Below, piece after piece: positions 8,285 to 17,397 of a stretch of DNA of 64,000 nucleotides. This stretch comes from Lysinibacillus sphaericus (lineage in GTDB: Bacteria > Bacillota > Bacilli > Bacillales_A > Planococcaceae): the NCBI RefSeq assembly GCF_002982115.1, contig NZ_CP019980.1:3852001-3916000 (forward strand). Direction: 5' to 3'. The position numbers were made by a program, and so were the translations under genes. The notes beneath the pieces were generated by a model, which saw nothing but the letters and a program-made list of their open reading frames with translations, did no database searches and had not been told where the DNA came from. Numbering within the stretch: the stretch's first letter is position 1; the number at the start of each line of letters is the position of its first letter.

Positions 8285-9049
8285 TTATTTTGCTTGTTTT
8301 TTATTACGAACACCTACTAAATAACCGACAAATGCAATCGCAATTAATACAACCCAGAAAGTTAATTCCCAGCCTGTTGAATGTGGGAATTCTTCAGGTA
8401 AAATACCCACTTTTTCATGAGCTAACGTTAATACAACAAGTTTTACCCCTACCCAGCCAACAATTAAAAACGCTGCTGTTTCAAGTGAAGGATAGTCGTT
8501 TAAAATTTTTACAAACCATTGCGCTGCAAAACGCATCATAATAACACCGATAAAACCACCTAACAACATAATAATGAATTGTCCGCCATTAATGCCGCCA
8601 ATATCAAAATTACCTAAGTGTGGAAGCGTTACGGCAATTGCAACCGCAGCAAGCATTGAATCGATTGCAAATGCTATATCTGCAAGTTCCACTTTTAAAA
8701 CAGTCATCCAGAAGCCTGATCCTTTTTTTACAGTAGCATCATCATTTTCTTCTTCCTCATCTTTGCCTTTTCGCAAATCATAAATATTTTTGGCTGACAT
8801 AAACAATAAGTAAGCTGCCCCAATAGCTTGAATTTGCCAGTAATTAACTAATACTGTAATAACAAAGAGCGCAGAGAATCGGAATATTAGTGCACCAAAT
8901 AATCCGTAAAAAAGTGCCTTCTTTTGTAGGTCATGCGGTAAGTGTTTCACCATAACAGCCATTACTACTGCATTATCTGCTGCTAGTAATCCTTCTAATA
9001 CAACTAGTACGATTAATACCCAGCCGTATTGTAATAATATTGCTTCCAT
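8285..9049 (-). CDS. TerC-family membrane protein, probable Mn2+ exporter (YkoY/MeeY type)
   Basis: 254 aa with about seven membrane helices. The family signatures are clear: LEGLLAADNAVVMAVMVKHLP near the N-terminus and a second acidic motif ELADIAFAIDSMLAA, which carries Asp residues thought to bind metal. A charged loop rich in Asp/Glu (KDEEEENDD) lies between them. Family knowledge links TerC proteins with manganese efflux and metalation of exported enzymes. The yybP-ykoY riboswitch directly upstream (9112-9310) argues for Mn2+-induced expression. The ATG at 9049 has AGGAGG 7 bases upstream, so the 11 codons before it are leader. Confidence 0.92.
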   Translation of the reverse strand: MEAILLQYGWVLIVLVVLEGLLAADNAVVMAVMVKHLPHDLQKKALFYGLFGALIFRFSALFVITVLVNYWQIQAIGAAYLLFMSAKNIYDLRKGKDEEEENDDATVKKGSGFWMTVLKVELADIAFAIDSMLAAVAIAVTLPHLGNFDIGGINGGQFIIMLLGGFIGVIMMRFAAQWFVKILNDYPSLETAAFLIVGWVGVKLVVLTLAHEKVGILPEEFPHSTGWELTFWVVLIAIAFVGYLVGVRNKKQAK

Positions 9050-9111
9050 TCTCTGTTCCTCCTTTAAACTCTGTATACCCAAAATAGCGAGTATTTACTA
9101 GTCAAATGAAA

Positions 9112-9310
9112 AAGAAAAGACCCCTGCCTAAAAAGAAGGCAAAGGTCTTGCTAAGCAAATTTAATTGGTTACTTCTTACAAACCAGCTATCGGTTATTGC
9201 ACTTTTTGCAAAGTAACACCATTTGCTATCACATCCGATGGCATTATGCCACGTCATGACGAATGTGAAACCAGATGCATCGCTCGCATCTGCTAGCTAC
9301 TCCCCTTTAA
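9112..9310 (-). promoter_or_regulatory. yybP-ykoY manganese riboswitch with terminator
   Basis: On the minus strand the leader starts AAAGGGGAGTAGC, the hallmark 5' segment of this class. Two paired arms follow (GCAGATGCGAGCGATGCATC and a GCATAATGC arm), then CTTAGCAAGACCTTTGCC, which pairs with GGCAGGGGTCTT and runs into TTTTC (9112-9149). In this class Mn2+ binding prevents the terminator from forming and switches the gene on. The downstream TerC gene is its typical target. The match is from recalled consensus, not a covariance search. Confidence 0.88.
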
Positions 9311-9384
9311 CAAAATGTCTAAGGACATTTCTTTTGTTCATTTATTATATCACTATCATTTAATACTGACAAAGAAATCCATTA

Positions 9385-10470
9385 TTATTTAATTTGAATA
9401 TGATAGTTTTCATCTTCTTTATGTGCTAGATAAAAATCCACCATCTTTGGCATCGTTTGTATAAAATCAGGGCATGCTATATTTCCTTTTTGTAATATAG
9501 CAATTGCTTCTGTTGTATCAAAGGTTGCATGCCATGTTAAGTAATCTAAAGTTTCTTGCTCGACCCCTAACTTTTTGCGAATAAACGGCACTTGTAACGA
9601 TTTTTTGGCTAGTGCTAAAGGAAAACGTCCTTTTGGATAATGATTTGTCAATAATTTCACCATTGTACGGTATACCTCTTGTACAGGATGAGGATTAGGG
9701 TCTGTTAAATGTAATGTTTTCCCTTCAGCACTTTTCTCATCCACTAAAAAAGTGGAGGCATTGATAATATAATCGACGGGCACAACATTAATAGCTGAGC
9801 TAGACATTCCTATATAAGGTATAATCGGCAACCATTTTAATTTATCAACCATATTCAAAAAGAAATAGGGCCCATCAAATTTAATTGTTTCCCCTGTCAC
9901 GGAATGCCCTCGCACAATCCCTGGTCGGATAATCGTGATAGGTACCTCTGACTTTAAATCTTCCACACGATGCTCTGCTTCATATTTCGTTTCCTCATAG
10001 TAGTTTTTAAATGCCTTCGGGCGAATCAATTCATTTTCGCGTAATACGCCTTCTCGTGTTCCAGCAACATACGCAGTACTAAAATACATATAACGCTTAA
10101 GATGGGGCAATGTTCGAACAAAATCATTGACCATCGCAGTTCCATGTACATTGACCTTCCAAGCAATATCTCGTGGAACGGCTAAATCATAAATCGCTGC
10201 TAGATGCCAAAACACTTCAATTTGAGGCACGATTTCCTGTATTAATTGATTGGCTAATCCTAAATTGGGTAGAGTGATGTCTCCCTCAACAATCTGTATT
10301 TCACATTGAGGATAGTCTACTTCAATCTTGCTTTTTTCAATCATCGCTTTTGGATATTGCCCCGCTAAAACAATGGCGATAACCTTTTGTGTTTTATTTT
10401 CTTGAAATAATTCTCGAATTAATTGACTTGAAATAAACCCTGGAAACCCCGTAAAAAAATGAACACCCAT
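9385..10470 (-). CDS. extended SDR / male-sterility-type NAD(P)-dependent reductase
   Basis: 361 aa. The N-terminal Rossmann motif TGFPGFIS (about residues 8-15) and the active-site YxxxK (YEETK, near residue 157) place it among extended short-chain dehydrogenases, closest to the NAD_binding_4 thioester-reductase / male-sterility group. WHLAAIYD and FSTAYVAGTREG are the usual substrate-side strands. The substrate is unknown, possibly a fatty acyl or polyketide thioester or a sterol-like lipid. It starts 20 bases after the RND permease gene on the same strand and is probably cotranscribed. The start ATG has GGGAGG upstream. Confidence 0.82.
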   Translation of the reverse strand: MGVHFFTGFPGFISSQLIRELFQENKTQKVIAIVLAGQYPKAMIEKSKIEVDYPQCEIQIVEGDITLPNLGLANQLIQEIVPQIEVFWHLAAIYDLAVPRDIAWKVNVHGTAMVNDFVRTLPHLKRYMYFSTAYVAGTREGVLRENELIRPKAFKNYYEETKYEAEHRVEDLKSEVPITIIRPGIVRGHSVTGETIKFDGPYFFLNMVDKLKWLPIIPYIGMSSSAINVVPVDYIINASTFLVDEKSAEGKTLHLTDPNPHPVQEVYRTMVKLLTNHYPKGRFPLALAKKSLQVPFIRKKLGVEQETLDYLTWHATFDTTEAIAILQKGNIACPDFIQTMPKMVDFYLAHKEDENYHIQIK

Positions 10471-10490
10471 CTCCCATTTCCTCCCCGTAT

Positions 10491-13400
10491 CTAAGGCAAT
10501 TTTCTAGTTTCTTTATCCATTAAGCTATACACAGCTGGCACAATATATAATGTCAGCAAAGTTGATGTAATCAGGCCACCTATTACAGCGATACCCATCG
10601 GCTGATTCATCTCAGTACCTTCGCCAATACCAAGCGCTAGTGGTAGCAATCCTAATATCGTTGTTAATGCTGTCATTAAAATCGGGCGAAGTCGGTCTTG
10701 TGTAGCAAGTAAAATGGCATCATACGCCTGCATGCCCTGCTGCTTTTGCTGATTAATATAATCGACAAGCACAATACCATTATTCACAACAATGCCAACA
10801 AGTACTAATATGCCGATAACAGATGTCACACCTAGCAGTGTTTTCGTCGCAAACATTGCCATCGCAACACCTATAATCATAAGTGGTACTGTAAACATAA
10901 TAACGAAAGGATATTTAAACGACTCAAACTGCGCCGCCATCACAATGTAGACTAGCACTATGGCGAGAGCAACTGCTAAAAGCATGTCATCAATTGCACT
11001 ATCATATAACTCTCGATCCCCACTAAACACAACTTGCGTTTCAGCAGGCAAATTCGCTTTTTCAAGTGCGTGATCGACCTTTTTAGAAATGCCCCCTAAT
11101 GACTCCTTGGCTTTATAATCAACGAAAAATGCAACTGCTGCAGCTTGATCGGAACGTCTAATGGATACTGGTCCTTCTTGTATAGATACGTTAGCAATTT
11201 CATCAAGCTTAACAAATAGTCCTGCTGGTGAACGTAGCTTCATTGCCTTTAAAGCGTCCATACTTTCGTTAAACGCCTGTCCAAAACCGGTATACACCGA
11301 TAACACCGTTCCACCATCATCAATCATCTGCGTCGTCAACTGCCCTTTTGTCATTTGATTGACCGTTTGGGCTATTTGAGCCGGTACAAAACCATAATCC
11401 TTCGCTTTTTCGCGATCCACCTCTATCTGAATCTCTTGTATCGTTTCGTCTAAATCAGTCAAAACATTTGTGACTGCATCTATACGACTTAGTTCGTGCT
11501 GTACTTTCTCAACTGATGCATATAAACGTTGTTCATTTGAATCTGTTAGTCGGAATGTCAATGTATTTGGAGCTGAACCAGATGATGTAGAAACATTAAA
11601 TGTAATTTCTGCTTGCTCCCCTAACTCATTATTTAGTTCCCTTTCCACTTCTTCTACAAACTCAAAAATGGAGCGCTTGCGATCTGCAAGTGGTACTAGC
11701 TTGACGTAAATTTCTGCTTGATTTGCACTTGTTTGTCCACGAGATTGAGACTGTTGAGTACCCCCGATTAGGCTAACATAAACATCGACATCTTGTTCTT
11801 CTTTTAAACGACTTTCAATGGCTGCGACTACCTTTTCTGTTTTTGTTATAGCAGCCCCTTGGTCAAGATTTACACTAATAGAAGCAAAACCTTCATCTGT
11901 TGCAGGTAAAAATTCTGTCCCTATTTTCGATAATCCAAAGAGCGATAAGCCAAAGAGCACGATTGCCGATAAAATGACCAACAAGCGATGCTGCAATACC
12001 CAAACTATAGACGCATTGTAGCGCTTATAAAACGAAGATGTCTTGCGAATTTCATTGATATTATGATCTTTCATTTTTAACAAACGACTTGCCAGCATAG
12101 GTACAACGGTTAATGCCACTGACAATGAGGCAATTAAACTAAAGGAAATGGTAAGTGCAAATTCCGTAAATATTTGCCCAATTAAGCCTTCAATAAACAT
12201 GACTGGAATAAACACAGCAATCGTTGTTAATGTAGATGCTGTTATAGCTAGTGCTACTTCCTTTGTTCCTTGTTTTGCTGCTTCGATTGGTTCCTTGCCA
12301 AGCCCTAAATGCCGTTCAATATTCTCTATTACAACGATGGCATTGTCGACAAGCATCCCAATACCTAATGCTAATGCACCTAAGGTCATGATGTTGAGTG
12401 TAAAATCAGCAAAATACATTAGCACAAATGTGACAATGACCGAGTACGGAATGGCAATCCCAATAATAATTGGGCTTTTCACACCACGTAAAAAGACAAA
12501 TAACACAAGCATAGCGAATAAGCCACCTAGCAGTAATGAAGAACCGATATTACTTATTGCTAAATCTACATAATTGCCTTGATCGACTAGTATGTCTGCT
12601 GTTACACCTTTGTATTGCTCCTTCGCTAGTAAATCATTTAAAGCTTGTTGAAAGGCTTTAGATACTTCAGCAGTATTAGCACCAGATTCTTGCAAAACGG
12701 ACATTAACACAGCCGGATGATTATTAGCACGCGTTTCTGTTATTGCTTTTTGCTCTGTGCGCTCGACCGTCGCTACATCTCCCACCGTTAATGTTTGACC
12801 ATCTATTGGATTGACGGATACGATTAAATCTGCAATATCTTGTGGTGTAGTTAACGTACTAATAATCCTAGTCGTCAACATTTTGTCATCTGCAGTTAAA
12901 ACTGGCTCTCCAGGAAGTGAGACATTATTCGATTGAATTATTTGGATAATATCTGCTTGGGTTAAGCCCTTTGCTATTAGTTTTGATTCATCCAATGTTA
13001 CTTGTACTTCTTCTACCAATTTGCCAGAAACATTGACACTCGCAACCCCTTCTGTACGACGAAGCTCTTTTTCCAGTGATTCTGCTAATACTCGTACATC
13101 CACTTGGTCATTTTCTGCGCGTAAGGAAAGTTGAATAATTGGAAACTGTGACGGGTCAAATTTCAAAAAATTTGGCTTTTGTGCATCGTTTGGTAAAGGT
13201 GTCATATCTATACGTTGCAAAATATCCAATTGAACATCCTCAATATTCGTCGTCCAATTAAACTCTAGCACAATTAAATTTGAACCTTCCTGCGAAGTAG
13301 ATTGTAGTTTTTTTATGCCTGGCAAGGTGGCCAATGCCGCCTCTAAAGGTTTTGTTACCTTTTCATTTACTTCCGTTGAACTCGCCCCAGGATATGACGT

Positions 13401-13544
13401 CACCACGACACCAATAGGGGGATTTAATTCAGGAATTAACGTGATCGGGATTTTTAACAACGATACGCCACCTAAAATAATAACGAGTAGCATTGTAACA
13501 AGCGTAAAAACAGGTCTTTTAATTGAAAAGTTGCTAATGTTCAT
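10491..13544 (-). CDS. RND-family efflux permease (SwrC/AcrB-like)
   Basis: 1017 aa, full length for the HAE1/AcrB group, with the expected two-fold repeat of one membrane helix, a large extracellular porter domain and a further block of helices. The N-terminus FSIKRPVFTLVTMLLVIILG is typical. The proton-relay region LGIGMLVDNAIVVIENIERH lies in the first half and GIVVNNGIVLVDYIN in the second. In Gram-positives such single pumps (B. subtilis SwrC) export surfactant-like lipopeptides and drugs without an outer-membrane channel; no membrane-fusion protein is adjacent here. The start ATG has AAAAGGAG upstream. The SDR gene follows in the same unit. Confidence 0.93.
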   Translation of the reverse strand: MNISNFSIKRPVFTLVTMLLVIILGGVSLLKIPITLIPELNPPIGVVVTSYPGASSTEVNEKVTKPLEAALATLPGIKKLQSTSQEGSNLIVLEFNWTTNIEDVQLDILQRIDMTPLPNDAQKPNFLKFDPSQFPIIQLSLRAENDQVDVRVLAESLEKELRRTEGVASVNVSGKLVEEVQVTLDESKLIAKGLTQADIIQIIQSNNVSLPGEPVLTADDKMLTTRIISTLTTPQDIADLIVSVNPIDGQTLTVGDVATVERTEQKAITETRANNHPAVLMSVLQESGANTAEVSKAFQQALNDLLAKEQYKGVTADILVDQGNYVDLAISNIGSSLLLGGLFAMLVLFVFLRGVKSPIIIGIAIPYSVIVTFVLMYFADFTLNIMTLGALALGIGMLVDNAIVVIENIERHLGLGKEPIEAAKQGTKEVALAITASTLTTIAVFIPVMFIEGLIGQIFTEFALTISFSLIASLSVALTVVPMLASRLLKMKDHNINEIRKTSSFYKRYNASIVWVLQHRLLVILSAIVLFGLSLFGLSKIGTEFLPATDEGFASISVNLDQGAAITKTEKVVAAIESRLKEEQDVDVYVSLIGGTQQSQSRGQTSANQAEIYVKLVPLADRKRSIFEFVEEVERELNNELGEQAEITFNVSTSSGSAPNTLTFRLTDSNEQRLYASVEKVQHELSRIDAVTNVLTDLDETIQEIQIEVDREKAKDYGFVPAQIAQTVNQMTKGQLTTQMIDDGGTVLSVYTGFGQAFNESMDALKAMKLRSPAGLFVKLDEIANVSIQEGPVSIRRSDQAAAVAFFVDYKAKESLGGISKKVDHALEKANLPAETQVVFSGDRELYDSAIDDMLLAVALAIVLVYIVMAAQFESFKYPFVIMFTVPLMIIGVAMAMFATKTLLGVTSVIGILVLVGIVVNNGIVLVDYINQQKQQGMQAYDAILLATQDRLRPILMTALTTILGLLPLALGIGEGTEMNQPMGIAVIGGLITSTLLTLYIVPAVYSLMDKETRKLP

Positions 13545-13659
13545 GTGTTTATACTCCTTTTCTTTCTCTTCTTTCCTATGATAGCCGAAAAGGGAGTTTT
13601 TTTATAAAGTTTTACATTATATTGAAACAATTTCATTTTTGTCATTGCAACATTGCGCT

Positions 13660-13770
13660 ACAGGTGGCGCTTTCCGCGGGCAAGCACCGAGCCGCTTCCT
13701 TCGCTGCGCTCAGTCCAGGGTCTCGGTTTGCTTGCTTTTCTCGCAGGAGTCGCCACCTTTCGCTCCATTG
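13660..13770. repeat. GC-rich dispersed repeat with terminal inverted arms
   Basis: A 110-base island that is strikingly richer in GC than its surroundings. GGTGGCG near the left end pairs with CGCCACC near the right, and the interior holds CTTTCCGCGGGCAAGCACC, CAGTCCAGGG and GCAGGAGTCGCC. Related copies or relics lie at 8161-8253 and 32992-33055. It sits in the 358-base gap upstream of the RND gene. Similar non-coding repeats are common in Bacillaceae genomes. Nothing suggests it encodes protein. Confidence 0.7.
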
Positions 13771-13863
13771 AATTAGTTATTTCGCCACAACCAATGTCAA
13801 GGCAGCACCTATTATTTCTTTATATTGTATATATTCTACACCAATCTCTTATTTTCCTTGTAA

Positions 13864-13902
13864 AAAAACACGAATCGATCATCTGTCGATTCGTGTTTCT
13901 TT
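13864..13902. terminator. intrinsic terminator of prfC (bidirectional stem)
   Basis: AAACACGAATCGA / TCGATTCGTGTTT around a 7-base loop. It is flanked by a T run on the plus side and an A run (T on the minus strand) on the other, and abuts the prfC stop codon. Confidence 0.88.
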
Positions 13903-15480
13903 TTATAGCAGGCTATATAATTTGATGTTTTCGTTTTTATCTGCGAACCAGCGCATTGCAAACTCATTTTCGAATAGGAAAACAAGATTGTCAAAGCGGT
14001 CTTTTACAAGCATTGAACGACTTGAAGACATTGACTCTTTGACATCTTCTTCATTTTCAATCCAACGTGCCATTTTCGAACCAATTGGCTCCATTCTCAC
14101 TTCAACATTGTATTCATTTTTCATGCGGTGTTCAAATACTTCAAATTGTAATTGACCAACTGCACCTAGAATCACTTCTTCTGTATGAAGTGTTTTGTAA
14201 TATTGAATGGCTCCTTCTTGCACTAATTGCAATATCCCTTTATGGAATTGCTTAGATTTCATGACGTTTTTCGCTGTCACACGAACAAACAACTCAGGCG
14301 TGAACTGCGGCAATTTTTCAAATTGGAATGTTTTCTTACCGCCAACGACTGTATCACCAATTTGATATGTCCCTGTATCATATAAACCAATAATATCTCC
14401 AGCTACCGCTACATCCACTGTTTCACGGTCGTCAGCAAGAAACTGTGTAGACTGTGTCACTTTAAAAGATTTACCTGTACGAGATAATGTCATATTCATA
14501 CCACGCTCAAATTTACCCGATACGATACGTACAAAGGCAATACGGTCACGGTGTGCAGGATTCATATTCGCTTGAATTTTAAAAATAAAGCCTGAAAACT
14601 CTGGATGCTCCACTGGATCAATATACTGCTCATCTTCTGTAATACGAGGTTGAGGAGTTGGAGCAAATTGTAAATAAGTTTCAAGGAATGTCTGCACCCC
14701 AAAGTTTGTTAAAGCCGAACCAAAGAACACGGGTGTTAATTCGCCACGACGGATTTTTTCCTCTGAATAAGCATTTCCTGCTTCATTAAGAAGCATAATG
14801 TCATCCATCGCTTGTGAGTAATAAGACGTTACTTTCATCGGATGGTCAATTGCTAATTCGCCATTTTCATCGATTGGTAAGAAACGCTCCTCCTCTTCTG
14901 TACGGAATTGCTCAATACGTTTGTTATAACGGTCATAAATACCAAGGAACTCTTTCCCCATACCAATTGGCCAGTTCATAGGGTACGCATGAATACCAAG
15001 TACCTCTTCAAGCTCTTCAATTAGCTCTAATGGCTCTTTCCCTTGACGGTCCAGTTTATTAATAAATGTAAATATAGGAATGCCACGCATTTTACAAACT
15101 TTAAATAGTTTTAACGTCTGCGCCTCAATACCTTTAGCTGCATCTACAACCATGACAGCACTATCTACTGCCATTAATGTACGATACGTATCTTCTGAGA
15201 AATCTTGGTGCCCTGGTGTGTCCAAAATATTGATGCGGGAACCACTATAGTCAAACTGCATAACAGAAGATGTTACCGAGATTCCACGTTGCTTTTCGAT
15301 TTCCATCCAGTCTGATGTGGCAAATTTCCCTGTTTTCTTACCTTTTACCGTACCAGCGTCACGAATTGCTCCGCCAAAAAGTAAAAGCTTTTCCGTTATC
15401 GTCGTTTTCCCAGCATCCGGGTGACTGATAATGGCGAACGTACGTCGTGCTAATATATCTTTTTCTAAATTTGAAGTCAT
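13903..15480 (-). CDS. prfC: peptide chain release factor 3
   Basis: 525 aa, the normal RF3 length. The translational GTPase domain begins with the P-loop SHPDAGKTT (about residues 19-27), followed by the switch [14 protein letters not shown] and the G4 NKLD in FINKLDRQG. The remaining residues match RF3 domains II and III ([38 protein letters not shown]). RF3 uses GTP to eject RF1/RF2 from the ribosome after termination. The ATG has AAAGGAG 9 bases upstream. It stands alone with its own terminator. Confidence 0.96.
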   Translation of the reverse strand: MTSNLEKDILARRTFAIISHPDAGKTTITEKLLLFGGAIRDAGTVKGKKTGKFATSDWMEIEKQRGISVTSSVMQFDYSGSRINILDTPGHQDFSEDTYRTLMAVDSAVMVVDAAKGIEAQTLKLFKVCKMRGIPIFTFINKLDRQGKEPLELIEELEEVLGIHAYPMNWPIGMGKEFLGIYDRYNKRIEQFRTEEEERFLPIDENGELAIDHPMKVTSYYSQAMDDIMLLNEAGNAYSEEKIRRGELTPVFFGSALTNFGVQTFLETYLQFAPTPQPRITEDEQYIDPVEHPEFSGFIFKIQANMNPAHRDRIAFVRIVSGKFERGMNMTLSRTGKSFKVTQSTQFLADDRETVDVAVAGDIIGLYDTGTYQIGDTVVGGKKTFQFEKLPQFTPELFVRVTAKNVMKSKQFHKGILQLVQEGAIQYYKTLHTEEVILGAVGQLQFEVFEHRMKNEYNVEVRMEPIGSKMARWIENEEDVKESMSSSRSMLVKDRFDNLVFLFENEFAMRWFADKNENIKLYSLL

Positions 15481-15559
15481 CTCTTCATTCTCCTTTTTTC
15501 ATACCTACTAATAATAAAAGAAGTCTTGCCTTTCGTACAACCTTTTTACATGAATTCCC

Positions 15560-15598
15560 CAAAAAGAAAACCTTTTAGTCACAGCTAAAAGGTTTTCC
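15560..15598 (-). terminator. intrinsic terminator of murE
   Basis: GAAAACCTTTTAG / CTAAAAGGTTTTC stem around a 6-base loop, followed on the minus strand by CTTTTTGG, about 65 bases after the murE stop. Confidence 0.85.
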
Positions 15599-15661
15599 AT
15601 AAATGAGTCGTATAAAAAATTAGCATAATGTTGTCGCACTGAGCTAAGTTCCATTGTAAAT

Positions 15662-17128
15662 TTATACAAATTTCAATTGTCCAGCCTTAATCGCAATTTC
15701 AGCATCACTATGTGGATATTTCGTATTTTCGATAATTTGATAATCTTCATGGCCTTTACCAGCAAAAATAATCATATCCCCAGGTTCAGCTACTTCTATT
15801 GCATGTCGCACTGCTTCTGCTCTGTCTCCGATACATGCATAATTTTTATGCAACATTCCTTTTGCAAGATCACCTGTTATACTATCGTAATCCTCATAAC
15901 GTGGATCATCTGTCGTTAAAATCACATAATCTGCTGCTGATGCCTTTTCAGCCATTGCAGGGCGTTTTGATTTATCGCGATTACCACCTGTACCAACTAA
16001 GAAAATAAGCTTACCTTTTTTATAAGGTGTAGCTGCTGCAATAGCCTTTTCAATCGCATCCGGTGTGTGTGCATAATCGACAAAAATTTGTACAGGTAAA
16101 TCAGAGCATACTTTTTCCATACGTCCTTTAACTGGCGGTAGTTGCTCTATTTGTTCAATAATCGTATCCATTGAATAGCCTCTGCCATAAAAAGCAACCA
16201 TCGCAGCAAGAACATTGTAAATATTGAACTCACCTAATAAATGCATTTTAACAGGGAATATCCCTTCAGGCATAATGACATCAAATGAAGTCATGTAATC
16301 ATGATATTCACAGTTCACGGCACGAAAATCTGCTGTCTCATTGTTTAATCCGTATGTCCATACTGGGAATGGCGTCATTGCAGCATAGCGTTCTGACCAA
16401 GCATCATCAGCATTGAGCACCACGAATTTATTTTTTTCTAAATCTTGTCCAAGTTGAGAGAATAATAAGCCTTTTGCATTCCCATATTCCTCCATCGTAC
16501 CATGGAAATCAAGATGATCATGTGTAAGATTTGTAAAAATAGCAACATCATAATCGACACCTGCCAAACGGCCCAGTGCTAATCCATGTGATGATACCTC
16601 CATTGTCATTAAACGACAGCCTTCCATTTTCGCACGAAAAATCATTTGTTGTGTCGATAATGCATCGCTCGTAGTATTTGCAGATTCATATAAAATACCA
16701 TTTAAATTAAAGCCTATAGTACCTGATAGTGCAGATTTCTCGCCCATGCCGTGCATAATATTTTGAATAATACCTGTTACAGATGTTTTACCATTTGTCC
16801 CTGTTACACCAATCATTGTCATATCCTTTGAAGGATAGTCAAAAAACTTAGCAGCCAACAAACCGACTGCACGATCTGTATCCTTCACAATAACTTGTGC
16901 AATTGCGTCTGCTAATGGTAGTTCACGTTCCGTAACAACAATTGTTGCACCACCCTCAACAGCTTTTTGTGCATAATTATGGCCATCTACTGTGTAACCT
17001 TTAATACAAACAAACATGCTGTTCGGCTGCACACTTCGAGAATCAATCACAATATCCGTCACTTGGTCTGGTAACACGCCAATTATTTTTTTCAAAGGTA
17101 ATGCACTTAACAATTCCTCTGCATACAT
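15662..17128 (-). CDS. murE: UDP-MurNAc-tripeptide synthetase (MurE), orphan copy
   Basis: 488 aa Mur ligase. The N-terminal UDP-binding domain has DSRSVQPNSMFVCIKG, the ATP-binding domain has GVTGTNGKTSV and NLTHDHLDFHG, and the C-terminal domain has RMEKV, VDYAHTPDAIEKA and GTGGNRDKSKRP. It adds the third amino acid to UDP-MurNAc-L-Ala-D-Glu. The specificity loop reads TTDDPRYED (family DNPR for meso-diaminopimelate ligases) and GKGHEDYQ is kept, so Arg and Glu residues that contact diaminopimelate appear present while the Asn is Asp. The gene stands outside any cell-wall cluster. The ATG at 17128 has GGAGG 8 bases upstream and is preferred over the upstream TTG. A Spo0A-box-like site lies about 50 bases upstream. 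Confidence 0.92.
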   Translation of the reverse strand: MYAEELLSALPLKKIIGVLPDQVTDIVIDSRSVQPNSMFVCIKGYTVDGHNYAQKAVEGGATIVVTERELPLADAIAQVIVKDTDRAVGLLAAKFFDYPSKDMTMIGVTGTNGKTSVTGIIQNIMHGMGEKSALSGTIGFNLNGILYESANTTSDALSTQQMIFRAKMEGCRLMTMEVSSHGLALGRLAGVDYDVAIFTNLTHDHLDFHGTMEEYGNAKGLLFSQLGQDLEKNKFVVLNADDAWSERYAAMTPFPVWTYGLNNETADFRAVNCEYHDYMTSFDVIMPEGIFPVKMHLLGEFNIYNVLAAMVAFYGRGYSMDTIIEQIEQLPPVKGRMEKVCSDLPVQIFVDYAHTPDAIEKAIAAATPYKKGKLIFLVGTGGNRDKSKRPAMAEKASAADYVILTTDDPRYEDYDSITGDLAKGMLHKNYACIGDRAEAVRHAIEVAEPGDMIIFAGKGHEDYQIIENTKYPHSDAEIAIKAGQLKFV

Positions 17129-17176
17129 TTCATAGTCCTCCAATCAATCTCAACACTCATTCATTATTTCTTGTTT

Positions 17177-17186
17177 TTTCGACAAA
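17177..17186. promoter_or_regulatory. Spo0A-box-like site between murE and a sensor kinase
   Basis: TTTCGACAAA, whose complement TTTGTCGAAA matches the recalled Spo0A consensus TTTGTCRAA exactly. A weaker relative (TTATCGACAAC) lies near 17340. Divergent genes on both sides could respond. One short exact match can arise by chance in AT-rich DNA. Confidence 0.4.
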
Positions 17187-17397
17187 AAATAACAATATGA
17201 ATACCCCCACTAATCTAATGAATTTATTTTACTACTTATTCGCCTAGAAATGAAATGCCTCCTGTAACGTTTTTTAAATGAAAACGCTATCATTCATAAA
17301 ATCAAGCTGAATTTTCCCTATCTTATCAAAAATCGGCATTTATCGACAACAATGAATCATGTATTATGAGAATATCCTAAAAATTGAGGTGCTAAAT

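Noticed and set aside
12148-12573. 141-codon plus-strand frame opposite the RND permease
   Set aside because: It is antisense to a certain gene and reflects the hydrophobic codon pattern of that gene. No start site supports it.
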